A DNA stretch of 64,000 nt from Flavobacterium chryseum (GCF_004362015.1 NZ_SNWW01000001.1:310001-374000); one strand, 5' to 3'; positions 54,462 through 63,829 are shown, numbered from the stretch's first letter. Notes: generated by a model not told the origin, from the letters alone. Numbers and translations: made by a program.

Positions 54462-54695
54462 TTAGACGATTTTGAGAGGATTGTTAAGATTGTCCAGAAT
54501 TTCCTGAACTCTTTCGAAATCGTTGGGATGAATTCTGAGTTTGATTCCACCGAGCGCAGAAGTATACATTGGAACGACAGAAAGTGTCATTTCGTTTTCG
54601 AAATAATATGGAATGTCTTCTTGTTCCAGCAAGTGTTTGAGAACTATGGTTTCGTGCAGATAATTGAATATGGCTATGGTTTTAAAGCTTTCCAT
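54462..54695 (-). CDS. DUF2007 family protein
   Basis: 77 residues, a single DUF2007 domain (also called putative signal-transducing protein): FKTIAIFNYLHETIVLKHLLEQ, then the GGIKLRIHPNDFERVQEIL segment. It is a small soluble fold related to ferredoxin-like/ACT shapes, of unknown role. A plus-strand frame covering the same bases is a shadow. Confidence 0.82.
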   Translation of the reverse strand: MESFKTIAIFNYLHETIVLKHLLEQEDIPYYFENEMTLSVVPMYTSALGGIKLRIHPNDFERVQEILDNLNNPLKIV

Positions 54696-54892
54696 AAAGT
54701 GTCTTTTTATAAAGATACGAAATGAGCGTTACTAAAATTTGTTGCTGACACTAATTTAAATATGGGAATTACAAATGACCTCTGAAAATCAATAAATAGC
54801 TTCCTTTGAAAGTTATATTTTTAATAATTTATTTGTTAAAATCTATAATCTGATATCTTATTTGTAATTTTAACTTTTTAAGAAAAAGATAT

Positions 54893-57073
54893 ATGAGTAA
54901 GAAAATTATAAAGCCGATAAAAAAAGAGAGTGATTTCTCAAGTAAAATAATAAAAATTTTATCGCAAAGTCCTAATAAATCATTCAATTATAAACAGATA
55001 GGAGCAAAGCTTGAACTTGATGATACAAATAGCAGAAACCAGATTATAAAAGATTTAAAAATTCTGGCTGCTTCAAAAAAAATTATAGAGTCTGAACCTG
55101 GTAAATATTTAGTAAAAGCCGAAAGCCAGGATTATTACGAAGGAACAATTGATATGACGAGCAGAAAAACGGCATATTTTATTTGTCCTGATTTTAGTGA
55201 AGATGTTTTTATCCCGACAAATAATTTGAATCGTGCGTTAGATAAAGATAAAGTAAAAGTTTACGTTTATAACAGAAGAAAAGGTAAAAGACCTGAAGGA
55301 GAAGTAATTGAAGTTGTAGAAAGAAATAAAACAGAATTTGTTGGAGTGATAGATATTCAGGCAAATTTTGCTTTTGTAGCTACAGCAAACCCTAAAATGT
55401 ATACTGATATTTTTATTCCAAAAGATAAAATTGGCGAAGCAGAAAACGGAGATGTTGTTTTAGTTACAATAGAAGATTGGCCAAAAAGAGCCGATAGTCC
55501 GTTTGGATCTGTAATTAAAGTTTTAGGAAAACCAGGAGAACACAATACTGAGATTCATGCCATTTTAGCTGAATACGGTTTACCGGCAGATTTTCCGGTA
55601 GAAGTAGAGGTGTATGCACAAAAAATAGATACTTCGATTCAGGAATCTGAAATTGCAAAACGTCGTGATATGCGTGATACACTTACGTTTACGATAGATC
55701 CGAAAGATGCAAAAGATTTTGATGATGCATTGTCTTTTAAAAAGTTAGAGAACGGAAATTATGAAATTGGAATTCATATTGCCGATGTTTCTTATTATTT
55801 AGAAGAAGGAACAATTTTAGATGATGAAGCATATCAAAGAGCAACTTCGGTTTATTTGGTAGATCGAGTAGTGCCAATGCTTCCGGAAGTGTTGTCTAAT
55901 TTTGCCTGTTCGTTACGTCCGAATGAAGAGAAATATACGTTCTCTGCCATTTTTGAAGTTTCAGAAAATGCACAAGTTATCAACCAATGGTTTGGAAGAA
56001 CTGTAATTTATTCTGATCAGCGATTTGCTTATGAAGAAGCCCAATATATCATTGAAACAAAAGACAATACAATTCCTGTTGATATTTCAATTACCGGAGA
56101 ATCTTATGTTGTTTCCGATGAAATTACTGAGGCTACTTTAAAATTAGATGAATTAGCAAAGATTTTAAGAAAGAAAAGAATGCAAAATGGTGCTATTTCT
56201 TTTGATAAAGTCGAAGTGAAATTTAATCTTGATGCTGAAGGTGAACCAGAAGGAGTATATTTTAAAGTTTCAAAAGACGCGAATCATCTGATTGAAGAAT
56301 TTATGCTTTTGGCCAATAGAAAAGTGGCTGAATATATTGGAAAACAGAAGAAAACATTTGTTTACAGAATTCACGATGAGCCAAACGAAGACAAATTAAT
56401 TGCGATGCAAACCGTAATTGCTAAATTTGGTTATAAAATAGATTTCCGTAACAAAGGTGATATTTCTAAGTCTTTGAATGCATTGATGGAAGAAGTAAAC
56501 GGTAAAAAAGAGCAAAATTTAATTGATACTCTTGCCATTAGAACTATGAGTAAAGCCAAATATTCGACAGAAAATATTGGTCATTACGGTTTAGCTTTTG
56601 ATTATTACAGTCATTTTACTTCGCCAATTCGTCGTTATCCTGACGTTATGGTACATCGTTTGCTACAATATTATTTAGATAATGGTGCTTCTGTAGATGA
56701 AGAAGTTTACGAAACAAAATGTTTGCATTGTTCGAATATGGAAAGTTTAGCTACAAATGCTGAACGTGATAGTATTAAATACATGCAGGTTAAATACATG
56801 CAGGATCATCAGGACGAAGAATTTCTTGGTGTTATTTCCGGTGTTACAGAATGGGGAATTTATGTTGAGATTATTTCAAACAAATGCGAAGGAATGGTAA
56901 GAATCAGAGAAATAAAAGATGATTATTATACTTTCGATGAAAAACAATATGCTTTAGTTGGAGCAACTTCAAACAGTATATTACAATTGGGAGATGAAAT
57001 TTACGTTAAGGTAAAAAATGCGGATTTAGTTAAAAAACAACTTGATTTTCATTTTTTGAGAAGAGCAGAATAA
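54893..57073 (+). CDS. rnr: Ribonuclease R
   Basis: 726 residues. A winged-helix N-terminus (about 18-75), cold-shock-like OB domains (80-230), the RNB catalytic domain with FTIDPKDAKDFDDALSF near residue 262 (acidic metal ligands), and a C-terminal S1 domain near 640 (EFLGVISGVTEWGIYVEI). It degrades structured RNA 3' to 5'. The Lys-rich tail of E. coli RNase R is missing. It begins the mostly plus-strand part of the window. Confidence 0.96.
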   Translation: MSKKIIKPIKKESDFSSKIIKILSQSPNKSFNYKQIGAKLELDDTNSRNQIIKDLKILAASKKIIESEPGKYLVKAESQDYYEGTIDMTSRKTAYFICPDFSEDVFIPTNNLNRALDKDKVKVYVYNRRKGKRPEGEVIEVVERNKTEFVGVIDIQANFAFVATANPKMYTDIFIPKDKIGEAENGDVVLVTIEDWPKRADSPFGSVIKVLGKPGEHNTEIHAILAEYGLPADFPVEVEVYAQKIDTSIQESEIAKRRDMRDTLTFTIDPKDAKDFDDALSFKKLENGNYEIGIHIADVSYYLEEGTILDDEAYQRATSVYLVDRVVPMLPEVLSNFACSLRPNEEKYTFSAIFEVSENAQVINQWFGRTVIYSDQRFAYEEAQYIIETKDNTIPVDISITGESYVVSDEITEATLKLDELAKILRKKRMQNGAISFDKVEVKFNLDAEGEPEGVYFKVSKDANHLIEEFMLLANRKVAEYIGKQKKTFVYRIHDEPNEDKLIAMQTVIAKFGYKIDFRNKGDISKSLNALMEEVNGKKEQNLIDTLAIRTMSKAKYSTENIGHYGLAFDYYSHFTSPIRRYPDVMVHRLLQYYLDNGASVDEEVYETKCLHCSNMESLATNAERDSIKYMQVKYMQDHQDEEFLGVISGVTEWGIYVEIISNKCEGMVRIREIKDDYYTFDEKQYALVGATSNSILQLGDEIYVKVKNADLVKKQLDFHFLRRAE

Positions 57074-57096
57074 TATTAAATTTAAAAAATTAAAGT

Positions 57097-57765
57097 ATGA
57101 AAAAGTTAATTATAGGAGCTGCAATATTAGTTGCACAGTTATCTTTTGGTCAGGTAACCAAAGAATTAGGCGATTTCGATTCCGTAAAAGTATTCGATAA
57201 ATTAAGTGTAAAACTAGTTCAGGCGTCTGAAAATAAAATTGTTATCAAAGGAGCTCGTGAATCAGAAGTCGAAGTTGTTAACAAGAAAGGTTTACTAAAA
57301 TTAAGAATGCCTTTTCCTAAATTATTATCCGGAGATGATCTTGATATTACGGTTTATTACAAACATATAGAACTTATCGACGTAAACGAAGGAGCAATTG
57401 TTTCAAGTAAAGAAGCCATTAAAGCAACTTCTTTTAAAGTTAGCGCACAAGAAGGCGGTAAAATTAATATTGATTTAGATGTTGAAAAACTAAATGTTAG
57501 TTCTGTTTCTGGTGGAGAAATTACTTTATCAGGTAAAGCTTCAAACCAGGATGCAAGTTTAGGAGCGGGAGGATATCTTCTTGCAAGCAAATTAAATACT
57601 GCTCAGACTAAAGTAAGCGTTTCTGCCGGAGGAAAAGCAGATGTGAATGCTTCTACTCTTGTTGATGCTAAAGTTAGCGCAGGTGGCTCTATTTACATTT
57701 ACGGAAAACCAAAACAAATTAATCAAAAAACGGTTTTGGGAGGTAAAATCGAAGAGATAAAATAA
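57097..57765 (+). CDS. Secreted head GIN (DUF2807) domain protein
   Basis: 222 residues: signal peptide (about 1-19), then a repetitive beta structure with runs such as SVSAGGKADVNASTLVDAKV. This fits the DUF2807 or GIN domain, a putative auto-transporter adhesin-like fold common in Bacteroidetes. It begins 23 bases after rnr, so may share its transcript, and is followed 15 bases later by the LysE-type exporter. Confidence 0.88.
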   Translation: MKKLIIGAAILVAQLSFGQVTKELGDFDSVKVFDKLSVKLVQASENKIVIKGARESEVEVVNKKGLLKLRMPFPKLLSGDDLDITVYYKHIELIDVNEGAIVSSKEAIKATSFKVSAQEGGKINIDLDVEKLNVSSVSGGEITLSGKASNQDASLGAGGYLLASKLNTAQTKVSVSAGGKADVNASTLVDAKVSAGGSIYIYGKPKQINQKTVLGGKIEEIK

Positions 57766-57780
57766 TCAAATTGTATTTGA

Positions 57781-58461
57781 ATGATAAATGATATTTTAGC
57801 TGGACTGCCATGGGGACTTTTCTTAAGTTTTATGGTAGGTCCAGTATTTTTTATATTACTGGAAACCAGTATTACAAAAGGATTCAGGGCAGCAATTGTC
57901 TTTGATCTTGGTGTAGTATTAGGTGATGTTTTTTTTATAGGAATTGCTTATTTAGGAAGTTACAGGCTTATTCAGAGTTTAAAAGATAAACCTGCACTTT
58001 TTATTTTTGGTGGAATAATTATGCTGGCTTACGGAATAATTTCCTTCGTTAAAATAAAAAATAATGAAAAAATTGACGATGAAGAAATTGATCGCGATAT
58101 CATCAAAAGAAACTATGGAAGTTTGTTTATAAAAGGCTTTTTACTCAACGTTATCAACATTGGAGTATTAGGTTTTTGGTTAGCAGTTATTATTTCTGTA
58201 GGACCAAAATTAGAAATGCAAAACTCCAGAATGTTAACTTTTTTTACATCTGTTGTTATTACTTATTTACTAGTTGATTGTATTAAAATATTATTAGCCA
58301 AACAATTAAAATCTAAATTGACACCAACAAATATTCTTAAAATTAAAAAAGTAATTAGTATTGTTTTAATGATTTTTGGATTGGTACTAATAACTCAGGG
58401 TTGGTTTCCAGGAGAAAAAGAAATGGTTAAAAATGCTTTTGATAAAATTGAAAAGAAGTAG
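57781..58461 (+). CDS. LysE family amino acid exporter
   Basis: 226 residues with about six membrane segments, as in LysE/RhtB transporters. The first segment GLFLSFMVGPVFFILLETSI carries the family's GP...F..L pattern. It should export an amino acid or similar molecule. It lies close behind the GIN-domain gene and ends before a strong terminator. Confidence 0.9.
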   Translation: MINDILAGLPWGLFLSFMVGPVFFILLETSITKGFRAAIVFDLGVVLGDVFFIGIAYLGSYRLIQSLKDKPALFIFGGIIMLAYGIISFVKIKNNEKIDDEEIDRDIIKRNYGSLFIKGFLLNVINIGVLGFWLAVIISVGPKLEMQNSRMLTFFTSVVITYLLVDCIKILLAKQLKSKLTPTNILKIKKVISIVLMIFGLVLITQGWFPGEKEMVKNAFDKIEKK

Positions 58462-58484
58462 TTGATAACTCAAAATTATATTAT

Positions 58485-58513
58485 AAAACCTCTGGATTTC
58501 AGAGGTTTTTTTG
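58485..58513 (+). terminator. Terminator after the LysE-type gene
   Basis: AAAACCTCTG and CAGAGGTTTT around a 5-base loop, followed by more T: an intrinsic terminator. Confidence 0.9.
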
Positions 58514-58528
58514 TATTCAAACATTAAG

Positions 58529-58616
58529 TGTGTCATTTCGACGGAGGAGAAATCACATCCAGAGAGCAACGAACTGGAATTCCGTCATGTGATTTCTCCT
58601 CCGTCGAAATGACACA
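58529..58616. repeat. Perfect 30-bp inverted repeat (REP/MITE-like element)
   Basis: The arms at 58529-58558 and 58587-58616 are exact complements (beginning TGTGTCATTTCGACGGAGGA) around 28 bases; the loop has CCAG and CTGG, which can extend the hairpin. From memory, GTCATTTCGA..GAGAAATCAC repeats are dispersed in many Bacteroidetes genomes. No transposase gene is nearby. Confidence 0.75.
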
Positions 58617-58638
58617 AAATGCGAAAAAATCGGACACA

Positions 58639-58816
58639 AAAAAACCTTCAATTTTCCTTGAAAGTTTAGAAGCATCACCCGGATTCGAACGTAATCTTTA
58701 TCTAATTTTTTTTTAAAATTAAACATAAAAAAAACCTTAAGTTTCCTTGAAGTTTTTAAAAGTATCGTCTGGATTCAAACGTAATCTTTATCTAATTTTT
58801 ATAAAAAATTAACCAT
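58639..58816 (-). repeat. Two degenerate tandem copies of the tRNA-Cys 3' end plus terminator
   Basis: Copies of about 90 bases each carry a hairpin with T-run and the last 19 or so bases of tRNA-Cys: 58672-58690 and 58762-58780, against the intact 58853-58871. The spacing is 90 and 91 bases. The copies have lost the rest of the tRNA. Shared spacer sequence is GTAATCTTTATCTAATTTTT on the plus strand. Confidence 0.75.
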
Positions 58817-58848
58817 AAAAAAAACCTCCAAGTTTCCTTGAAGGTTTT
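58817..58848 (-). terminator. Terminator of tRNA-Cys
   Basis: On the minus strand, right after the tRNA end, AAACCTTCAAG pairs with CTTGGAGGTTT (loop GAAA) followed by a T-run. Confidence 0.82.
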
Positions 58849-58850
58849 AG

Positions 58851-58921
58851 AGGCATCGTCCGGATTCGAACCGGAGTAGGAGCTTTTGCAGAGCCCAGCC
58901 TAGCCGCTCGGCCACGACGCC
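58851..58921 (-). tRNA. tRNA-Cys (anticodon GCA)
   Basis: 71 bases on the minus strand. Acceptor GGCGTCG/CGATGCC, the D arm GCCGAGCGGC, anticodon loop CTGCAAA with GCA at positions 34-36, and T arm CCGGTTCGAATCCGG all fold. The discriminator is U and CCA is not encoded. Confidence 0.95.
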
Positions 58922-59025
58922 GTAGTTGAACGGATGGCAAAAGTAACTAAAATCTTTAAAATTCAAAAGATTAAAAGTAACTATTTTGAAAAATTACTTT
59001 TTATTCTGAATTAAATTTTAAAATA

Positions 59026-59385
59026 TTACCTTCTTATCTCTGTCATTTTTATAGTAACTGATTCAACATCACCACCAATAGGAGGATTTATCTTAGAAAC
59101 CCAAACTGTAGTTTTTTGTATCGTTTCAATCTCTGCCAGAACCCGAATATTGATTCTTTTTGCCACATGTTCTAATAAATGCGAACGAATTGCCATTTCT
59201 TCGGTAACAATTTTGTTCAAATGAACATAATCAACTGTGTCTGCAAGATGATCTGTTTGTGCTGATTTCTGTAAATTAGTGGTAATTTTTAGATCGACAG
59301 TATAGTCAGATCCAATTTTTCCTTCTTCGATTAAACAACCGTGGTAGGAAAAAGTTCGGATGTTTTTAAGTTTTATAACTCCCAT
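59026..59385 (-). CDS. folB: Dihydroneopterin aldolase
   Basis: 119 residues, standard length. It cleaves dihydroneopterin to the 6-hydroxymethyl pterin of folate synthesis. VIKLKNIRTFSYHGCLIEEG (residues 3-22) has the catalytic region, DTVDYVHLN carries the pterin-binding Tyr, and HLLEHVAKRI and WVSKINPPIGGDV follow. Divergent from glnS. Confidence 0.93.
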   Translation of the reverse strand: MGVIKLKNIRTFSYHGCLIEEGKIGSDYTVDLKITTNLQKSAQTDHLADTVDYVHLNKIVTEEMAIRSHLLEHVAKRINIRVLAEIETIQKTTVWVSKINPPIGGDVESVTIKMTEIRR

Positions 59386-59408
59386 TTTTTTATTGTTTCA
59401 AGTTGAAA

Positions 59409-59450
59409 GTTTCAGGTTTAACGCCACTTAAGTAACTTTAAACCTGAAAC
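59409..59450. repeat. Inverted repeat in the folB-glnS gap
   Basis: GTTTCAGGTTTA (59409-59420) and TAAACCTGAAAC (59439-59450) are exact complements around an 18-base loop, followed by another CTGAAACC. It lies between divergent genes. Confidence 0.55.
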
Positions 59451-59465
59451 CTGAAACCTTTTTTT

Positions 59466-59473
59466 TATCTTTG
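59466..59473 (+). promoter_or_regulatory. -7 element of glnS
   Basis: TATCTTTG fits TAnnTTTG, 19 bases before the ATG at 59493. Confidence 0.55.
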
Positions 59474-59492
59474 CTAAAATTACTATAAAATA

Positions 59493-61610
59493 ATGGCATC
59501 AGAAGAGAAATCACTCAATTTTATTGAACAAATCATAGAAGAAGATTTAAAATCAGGTCTTTCACAAACTAAGCTTCATTTTCGTTTTCCACCGGAGCCA
59601 AATGGTTATTTACATATTGGTCATGCAAGTTCTATTGCATTAAATTTTGGTTTAGGAATTGATTATCAATCTCCTGTGAATTTACGTTTTGATGACACTA
59701 ACCCTGAAAAAGAAGAGCAGGAATTTGTAGATGCAATTAAAAAAGACGTTGAATGGCTGGGATATACCTGGGCAGAAGAACGTTACGCATCAGATTATTT
59801 TCAACAATTGTACGATTGGGCCGTTTTATTAATTAAAAAAGATAAAGCCTATGTTGATAGTCAGTCTTCTGAAGATATGGCGATTCAAAAAGGAACCCCG
59901 TCTACAACCGGAACTGATAGCCCATACAGAAATCGTTCTGTTGAAGAAAATTTAGATTTATTTGAAAGAATGAAAAACGGTGAATTTGAGGCTGGAACTC
60001 ATATTCTTCGTGCAAAAATAGACATGAAATCTACGAATATGCTAATGCGTGATCCTATCATGTACAGAATATTACACAGACATCATCATAGAACAGGAGA
60101 CGATTGGAAAATTTATCCAATGTACGATTGGGCACACGGACAAAGCGATTATTTAGAAGAGATTTCACATTCATTTTGTACGCTTGAATTTTTGCCTCAC
60201 CGTGAATTATACGATTGGTTTTTAGACCAGATTTTAGAAGATAATAAACTACGTCCGAAGCAAAGAGAATTTGCAAGACGTAACCTTTCACATACTGTTG
60301 TTAGTAAAAGAAAATTACAGCAACTTGTTAAGGAAAAGCATGTTAACGGTTGGGATGATCCAAGAATGTCAACAATTTCCGGGTTAAGAAGACGTGGTTA
60401 TACAGCAGCATCTTTACGTAATTTTGCGAATACAATTGGTATTGCAAAACGTGATAATTTGATCAATGTTTCGGTTTTAGAATTCTGTATTCGTGAAGAT
60501 TTGAACAAAATTGCACCTCGTGTAATGGCGGTTTTAGATCCTGTAAAATTGGTCATTACCAATTATCCGGAAGGAAAAGAAGAGTGGTTAGAAGCCGAAA
60601 ACAATCAGGAAGATGAAAGTGCAGGTTTTAGAAAAGTACCATTTTCCCGTGAATTATATATTGAAAGAGAGGACTTTTTAGAAGATGCTCCGGCAAAATA
60701 TTTCCGTTTGACTTTAGGAAAAGAAGTACGTCTTAAAAATGCGTATATCATTAAAGGAGAAAGTGTTATAAAAGATGCTAGCGGCAATATTACAGAAATT
60801 CATGTAACCTATGATACGGATTCTTTAAGCGGAAGTGGGACAGAAGCAAGTCAAAGAAAAGTGTCGGGAACTTTGCATTGGGTTTCAATTCAACATGCAG
60901 TTGAAGCAGAAGTTCGTCTGTACGATCGTTTGTTTACAGATGAAGCTCCGGACAGTTATAAAGAGAAAAATTTCTTAGATTTTGTAAATCCAAATTCGTT
61001 AGAAATTGTAACCGGATTTGTTGAACCAAGTTTGGCGACAGCTCAAAATGAAGATAAATTTCAGTTTCAACGTTTGGGTTATTTTACGGTTGATAAAGAT
61101 TCAACTCCTTCAAAATTAGTATTTAACAAAACTGTTGGATTGAAAGATGCCTGGGAAGAAAAAGGTAAAAAAGAAGAAAACAGCATTAATAATTCTTTAA
61201 AGGATATCAACAAATATTTTAAAGTAGAATCTAAACCGGAACGTATTGCGATTGAAAGTGCAATAGGAGAGAGCATTAAAAACATTTCTAGTTTTTCTTT
61301 ATTGCAGAATTCATTAAAGAAAAATATCAACAATAATAAAGGATCATTACTATTTGCTCAGTTTATTTTGAAATATTCAAATTGGAAATCTTCTGATTTT
61401 GAAGAAGACGATATTAAAAAATTATATACAATGTCTCTGAGAAGTGAGTCAACTTATGTACGATCAAAAGCACTTTTAAATTTAAGAGATATTGAAGATG
61501 TAAGTTTGAGAAATCAATTTGAGAATGAAATTTTGGTAGCTTTTTCAAATCCTCCAAAAAATGCTTCTGAAAGAGAAATTGAAATTCTTGCAGAAATGGT
61601 AAAGAAATAA
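59493..61610 (+). CDS. glnS: Glutamine--tRNA ligase with C-terminal extension
   Basis: 705 residues against about 554 in E. coli. The class I signatures are PEPNGYLHIGHA (residues 33-44) and VVSKRKL near 271 in place of KMSKS. The anticodon-binding beta-barrels occupy about 350-570. The last 130 residues (about 575-705) form an extra helical domain not found in E. coli, and the link contains GKKEENSINNS. It charges tRNA-Gln. I infer the extension helps tRNA binding, as in Yqey-type tails. Confidence 0.94.
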   Translation: MASEEKSLNFIEQIIEEDLKSGLSQTKLHFRFPPEPNGYLHIGHASSIALNFGLGIDYQSPVNLRFDDTNPEKEEQEFVDAIKKDVEWLGYTWAEERYASDYFQQLYDWAVLLIKKDKAYVDSQSSEDMAIQKGTPSTTGTDSPYRNRSVEENLDLFERMKNGEFEAGTHILRAKIDMKSTNMLMRDPIMYRILHRHHHRTGDDWKIYPMYDWAHGQSDYLEEISHSFCTLEFLPHRELYDWFLDQILEDNKLRPKQREFARRNLSHTVVSKRKLQQLVKEKHVNGWDDPRMSTISGLRRRGYTAASLRNFANTIGIAKRDNLINVSVLEFCIREDLNKIAPRVMAVLDPVKLVITNYPEGKEEWLEAENNQEDESAGFRKVPFSRELYIEREDFLEDAPAKYFRLTLGKEVRLKNAYIIKGESVIKDASGNITEIHVTYDTDSLSGSGTEASQRKVSGTLHWVSIQHAVEAEVRLYDRLFTDEAPDSYKEKNFLDFVNPNSLEIVTGFVEPSLATAQNEDKFQFQRLGYFTVDKDSTPSKLVFNKTVGLKDAWEEKGKKEENSINNSLKDINKYFKVESKPERIAIESAIGESIKNISSFSLLQNSLKKNINNNKGSLLFAQFILKYSNWKSSDFEEDDIKKLYTMSLRSESTYVRSKALLNLRDIEDVSLRNQFENEILVAFSNPPKNASEREIEILAEMVKK

Positions 61611-61628
61611 AATAAATATAATCTATTG

Positions 61629-61657
61629 AAAAGCGCTTTTTATAAGCGCTTTTTTTA
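61629..61657 (+). terminator. Terminator of glnS
   Basis: AAAAGCGCTT and AAGCGCTTTT around a short TTTAT loop, then a T-run. Confidence 0.9.
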
Positions 61658-61659
61658 TT

Positions 61660-62225
61660 ATTTATAAATTCTATCAAAAATATTAATTTTATAGATTTTT
61701 TAAATTAAAAGTGACCTTCATAATTTAATTTTAAGACTTTATTTTACTTCTTTCGACTCATTAATCATCTTTTAAAAGATAATTAAACAGAACGGCTTAT
61801 TTTAATTTTAGTTCTTATTTTACGACAGTTTAGAGCTTATTAACAACGGATTGTTTATAACATTGAAAAATCGATTAGTGTTTAAAATCTGATATAATTT
61901 TAGCTAAAAATTTGATTTAATTTCTGAAATTTTGATTTAGACACAACATCAATTTTAGTTATTGATATTTAATATTTAAATGTAATTAACTATTATTTTT
62001 AAAATCTATCAAATTACTTATAATTATAGATTTAATAAATTAAAAGTACCTTTCATAGCTTAGTTTTAAGCTCATTTTTTACTTCTTCCATCTCTTAACT
62101 CATCTTTTGAATTATTGTTGTTTTTTGAGCTTTATTTTAATTATAGCCACTATTTTTCTTAGTTTAACGGGTTATTAACATACAATTGTTTATAAAGTTG
62201 ATATTTTTATGGAGTAGTCAAATTG
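61660..62225. repeat. Gene-free diverged tandem duplication (period about 335 bases)
   Basis: The segment near 61660-61890 is similar to 61994-62225, including AAATTAAAAGT, the block around CTCAT...CATCTTTT and a hairpin (TTATTAACAA...TTGTTTATAA at 61837-61860; TTATTAACA...TGTTTATAA at 62172-62195). The T-T mismatch at the same stem position is kept. There is no open frame of note. The rest of the 61.6-62.5 kb gap shows nothing I can name. Confidence 0.6.
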
Positions 62226-62505
62226 AAATCTAAATAATTTTTAATTGGACACTTTATGAATCGAATCTGAGTTTTTCTAAAATTCCAAAATTCCATTTTG
62301 TGTTTTAGAATTTATTCTAAGTCTGAATTCTGAAAATTGATTTTATGGTCAATTTTTTATTGTGATTTTGTTTTTGATAATACTCCCGCAGAGAAGTATT
62401 TTTTGATGCATTTCATAATTTTAAAATCTCATGAAATTGGTTTGTGGTTACTTAAATTTTGATTTTCAGTTGAACTAAAATTTTTTAATCCTTAAATTTA
62501 ATTTT

Positions 62506-62985
62506 ATGAAAAACTTATTTTTTACGCTCGCTATTTTATTTGCCAATATTGCAATTTCTCAAACACATCAAATTACAAAACATAATGGGGAAGAGGTGGA
62601 TGTTAATTTTATCAAACACGAAAATGATTTGATTCATTATTCTTTCAGCGGAAGTTTTGAAGAACAAAAAATTAGCAAATACGCGGTTTCAAAAATTACG
62701 AATAAACAAACAAAACAAACTCAAAAAATATCTGATAAAATTGTAGTCGGTTCAAAATCTGATTATAAATTAGTTAAAGTTTTACCTCAGGAAAAAACAA
62801 TAGGTTTAAAACAGGCAGCTAATTTTTATGGTGTTTCTACCAGGACAAAAGGCGAACCGCCAATTGCAAATGAAAACCAAACTGCTTTAAGAATCAAAAC
62901 TAAATCTGCTTCAAACGGTTATCCTTTTGTGAGTATTGTTGAGAAACCAGATGGAAAATATGAGGCAATTGCCTACGTGTATTAA
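62506..62985 (+). CDS. Secreted protein of unknown function
   Basis: 159 residues with a signal peptide (about 1-18, ending ANIAIS). The rest is Lys/Gln/Thr-rich with alternating beta-like segments (DVNFIKHENDLIHYSFSGS), recalling short Bacteroidetes periplasmic proteins. Family not recognised. It stands alone with 90 bases to the next gene. Confidence 0.7.
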   Translation: MKNLFFTLAILFANIAISQTHQITKHNGEEVDVNFIKHENDLIHYSFSGSFEEQKISKYAVSKITNKQTKQTQKISDKIVVGSKSDYKLVKVLPQEKTIGLKQAANFYGVSTRTKGEPPIANENQTALRIKTKSASNGYPFVSIVEKPDGKYEAIAYVY

Positions 62986-63076
62986 TTGTATTGTTAAATT
63001 TTAATCAAATTATATTTAGCCAATATTTTATAATCTCAAAATTGAGTATCTTTATTAATCATTTAAATTTAATAGT

Positions 63077-63403
63077 ATGTCAAATAATTCAAATACAATC
63101 GCGGCAATTTTAGCTGGTGCTGCCATTGGCGCAGCAATCGGAATTTTATTAGCTCCGGATAAAGGTTCAAAAACTAGAGCTAAACTTAAAGAAGGTTTTG
63201 ATGACACAACGCACAATCTAAAGGATTCTTTTGGTGCAGGTTCTGATGTTCTTCGTGAAAAATTTGCTAATGCAACAAAAAATCTTGATGGAACTTTTGA
63301 TGATTTACTTTCTAATGTAAGTCATAAAACAGAAGAAGTAATCTCGTTTTTAGAATCTAAACTAGCAGATTTAAAAGTACAGAACGCTAAACTTCAGAAA
63401 TAA
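63077..63403 (+). CDS. YtxH family protein
   Basis: 108 residues. An N-terminal Ala/Gly-rich hydrophobic segment (AAILAGAAIGAAIGILLAPDKGSKTRAKL-like, about 9-28) ending in the LLAPDKG motif, then a long charged helix. YtxH-type proteins are linked to general stress responses. It heads a set of small genes with the holin-like protein and the partial gene at the right edge. Confidence 0.9.
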   Translation: MSNNSNTIAAILAGAAIGAAIGILLAPDKGSKTRAKLKEGFDDTTHNLKDSFGAGSDVLREKFANATKNLDGTFDDLLSNVSHKTEEVISFLESKLADLKVQNAKLQK

Positions 63404-63423
63404 TACTAATTCAAAAAGTACAG

Positions 63424-63450
63424 GAATCACTTATTTTATAAGTGATTTTT
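63424..63450 (+). terminator. Terminator after the YtxH gene
   Basis: AATCACTTAT and ATAAGTGATT form a perfect stem, followed by TTTGTGCTTTTTTT. Confidence 0.8.
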
Positions 63451-63478
63451 GTGCTTTTTTTAATTTAAATAAACAAAT

Positions 63479-63829
63479 ATGGCTTTTGAAGAGTTAAAAG
63501 AAAATGTTGATAATATTCAGGATCAGACTAAAGTTTATCTGGAAAGTCATCTGGCATATTATAAACTTTGGGGTTTTAAAGTTGCAATGAAATCAACGAC
63601 TTTAATTTTTAAGTTTACTTTGATCTTATTGTGTTTTAGTATGGTTTTGATTTTTGGATCTTTTGCTGCAGCTTACGCTTTTGGAGCTTTATTTGAAAGC
63701 AATGCACTTGGATTTTTGACAGTAGGAGGGATCTATCTTGTTTTTACAATATTACTTTTCTTTCTAAAAGATAAATTTGTAGAAGGTCCTATATTAGAAA
63801 AATTTTCAGAAATCTTTTTTAACGACTAA
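63479..63829 (+). CDS. Holin superfamily III/DUF1469-like membrane protein
   Basis: 116 residues: an amphipathic N-terminal helix (about 1-40), then two hydrophobic segments (near 43-68 and 78-99). This is the DUF1469/phage_holin_3_6 type profile that accompanies YtxH genes in Bacteroidetes. It need not be a phage protein. Confidence 0.82.
   Translation: MAFEELKENVDNIQDQTKVYLESHLAYYKLWGFKVAMKSTTLIFKFTLILLCFSMVLIFGSFAAAYAFGALFESNALGFLTVGGIYLVFTILLFFLKDKFVEGPILEKFSEIFFND

Noticed and set aside
54399..54725. 108-codon plus-strand frame over the DUF2007 gene
   Set aside because: It runs antisense to a clear DUF2007 protein; its sequence is low in complexity and not family-like.
58528..58716. 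Short frames through the 30-bp inverted repeat
   Set aside because: They translate the palindrome (CDFSSVEMT-like sequences) and the tRNA copies, so they are not genes.
63479..63829. Phage lysis gene or prophage edge
   Set aside because: The holin-like protein belongs with YtxH in a housekeeping stress cluster; no phage genes are present.
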